Assembly (NCBI GenBank): GCA_025267735.1
Contig: CM046303.1
Location: 68,401,034 to 68,465,033 of the forward strand
Length of the DNA: 64,000 nt
Source: Mactra quadrangularis
Taxonomy: Eukaryota > Mollusca > Bivalvia > Venerida > Mactridae
Reading direction: 5' to 3'
A model generated the notes under the pieces. The model made no database searches. It was not told the origin of the DNA and worked only from the letters and a program-made list of their open reading frames with translations. Each line of letters opens with the position of its first letter. Positions within the stretch are counted from its first letter, which is position 1. Positions 62,495 to 64,000 of this stretch are shown here, piece by piece. The translations under genes were made by a program, and so were the position numbers.

Positions 62495-63060
62495 AATCTG
62501 GACGCGTTATTATATTATTGGATTTAGAACTTAATGATGTATATTTGTAAAATTAACGATCACGGAACATTATAAATGTCACATATAAACATGTGTTGCT
62601 ATAAAATATATCCTTAGAACTAAAGTATTCTAAAGTCATTAAGCAGACAAATACAGTATTAATATGCATGACATACTTCCTGAAAAAGAAAGAACTTATG
62701 TTTCATATAAAGTTGTTTTATTGGACACTTTATAAGTCTTCTTGTTTTATAAAACACACTGATTTCCTAACTAAGTTTAAAAAAAAGTGCAGTCATGTCT
62801 TTCTCATAAATTGATAATACGTACAAATGTAACAGACTTGCATAATTATTGCATTAAAATTTCTCACTTAGCAATCATTGTAAGCACAATAACATGATCA
62901 AATCACTTATACAACCAATCATCACAGATGACTATACATTCTGTAAGACAAAACCATTGTATTGAACAATACACTTCACAAAGATCTGAGGATATAAAGA
63001 CATAGGAACAAATGTCACAAATGATAAATGGTATACTCTAGAATGTATTTAAAGTGCATT

Positions 63061-64000
63061 ACCACATGATAAACCATTTACATTATTAAAACAGTCGTTT
63101 CTCTTGAGACATTCACTTGTTGCAACTTAAACGTTGTTTTACACATTAAAGTGCATTAATCGTCTCTTGAGGAGCAGCATTTGCTTCAATTTATTGTATA
63201 GTCAACGTATTTATGTACTTTTAATAGCATATATTTGTTATAAATCTACGGCACCATTTGTCGACTGTCTTAAATTGTATTAGAATTTAATTGAGATACC
63301 AGTAGCTCCATGGCTAGGTAAGAGAGCTATTAAGTCGAAAAAGATCCTAAATATACAATCATGTCTATGAATGACATATATTTATTCTGATTGCTTCACC
63401 AAAAAAATATTGAAAACAACATTAGTCGATATGTATAACTAAAACTTCGATATGGTTCTATAGGAATCATGTTGTGTTTTACGTCAAAATTTGTCAGACA
63501 AATTATATAAAACAAAATTATAAATCATAATCTAAGTGACAATTTTCGCATTATTTCTTTTCCTTTTTTCATGCGTATGTAATGTTGTCTGAAGACGAAC
63601 GTCCTTATTTAATATTAAAAGCAATATGCTGGACAGAACAAATCATCAGTATCTATTGTAGGAAAATATTTGCAAGATAATTATTGATATTTTGATATCA
63701 ATACATGTAGATAACCAACCAAAAAACTAATACACAATAAGGTTGCACATTAGAGCTACATGTCTGAAACATATATGCAAACTGTATAAAAGCAAAAAGT
63801 GCTTGACAGAGAAAATAGGGATTAAAATGTCAGCGCTGAAAACGATTTACAATAATTTACCAGTGTATTTCTGGTTTACATATCTTGCTAGTTCGACAAA
63901 ATGATTAGCACAAACACATTGTATTAATACACTGCCGGTAATCACGTGGTTTTGTTATGATAGCAAGTACTATAAAATGGCGAACTGGGTCACCGGCTCA
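63061..64000. other. A+T-rich DNA with a SINE relic
   Basis: No gene is seen to the end of the window. A decayed SINE I core lies at 63250-63345 and is listed separately. Confidence 0.5.
63250..63345 (+). mobile_element. Decayed SINE I core fragment
   Basis: GGCACCATTTGTCGACTGTC and GAGATACCAGTAGCTCCATG, followed by GGCTAGGTAA, match in order the second half of SINE I at about 53307-53397 (GCGCCAATTTGTCGACTGC, GATACCAGTAGCCTTGTGAC). The segment between them is altered and the head is missing. Confidence 0.55.

Larger units (their letters stand above)
61380..63060 (+). repeat. Local duplication C, copy 2
   Basis: This is the partner of 58020-60520. It ends with AAGATCTGAGGATATAAAGA and TGGTATACTCTAGAATGTAT. 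It contains a small retroposon insertion at 62411-62492 that copy 1 lacks, and is shorter elsewhere. Confidence 0.85.

Noticed and set aside
1..64000. CRISPR array, operon, prophage or other prokaryotic system
   Set aside because: There are no regularly spaced repeats with unique spacers, no ribosome-binding sites with long frames and no co-directional gene runs. The SINE, LINE and Tc1 remnants point to an animal genome.

Overview
This window looks like A+T-rich nuclear DNA of a metazoan, most plausibly a bivalve mollusc. The evidence is compositional and repeat-based. The DNA is intergenic or intronic in texture, with very frequent TACATGTA-type words. It holds tRNA-headed SINEs whose 3' tails resemble those common in bivalve genomes, a CGGACGGACAGA-type dispersed repeat, a LINE 3' end and a Tc1-like transposase remnant. 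Nothing looks bacterial, plasmid or phage. Species and chromosome cannot be read from the sequence.

I see no intact protein-coding gene, no rRNA and no free-standing functional tRNA gene. Open frames are short, mostly 60 to 118 codons, and behave as chance frames or as pieces of repeats. The only recognisable protein remnants are the C-terminal end of a non-LTR retrotransposon reverse-transcriptase ORF (about 13.1-13.35 kb, minus) and the C-terminal end of a Tc1/mariner transposase (54.69-54.92 kb, minus) whose third catalytic acid position is a lysine.

Layout: 1-17.9 kb is mostly unique A+T-rich sequence with an 18-bp minisatellite (4.0 kb), one dispersed repeat present twice (7.4 and 11.7 kb) and the LINE stub. 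17.9-28.8 kb is a patchwork of diverged local repeats, two CGTACG-rich elements and a hairpin. 29.1-35.4 kb is a head-to-tail duplication of a unit of about 3.13 kb. 40.2-54.0 kb is a larger and older tandem duplication (units of about 7.1 and 6.2 kb) containing a nested partial third copy, a terminal-inverted-repeat insertion and two kinds of SINE. 54.0-58.0 kb is plain sequence with the Tc1 stub. 58.0-63.1 kb is a fourth duplicated pair.

The main interest is genomic dynamics. At least four independent local duplications lie within 64 kb. Because paralogous copies sit side by side, two retroposon insertions can be read together with their empty sites and target-site duplications. Several diverged repeat copies keep similar minus-strand peptide readings, which might reflect an amplified and decayed gene fragment. 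I cannot demonstrate that they code, and I do not claim a new functional system.
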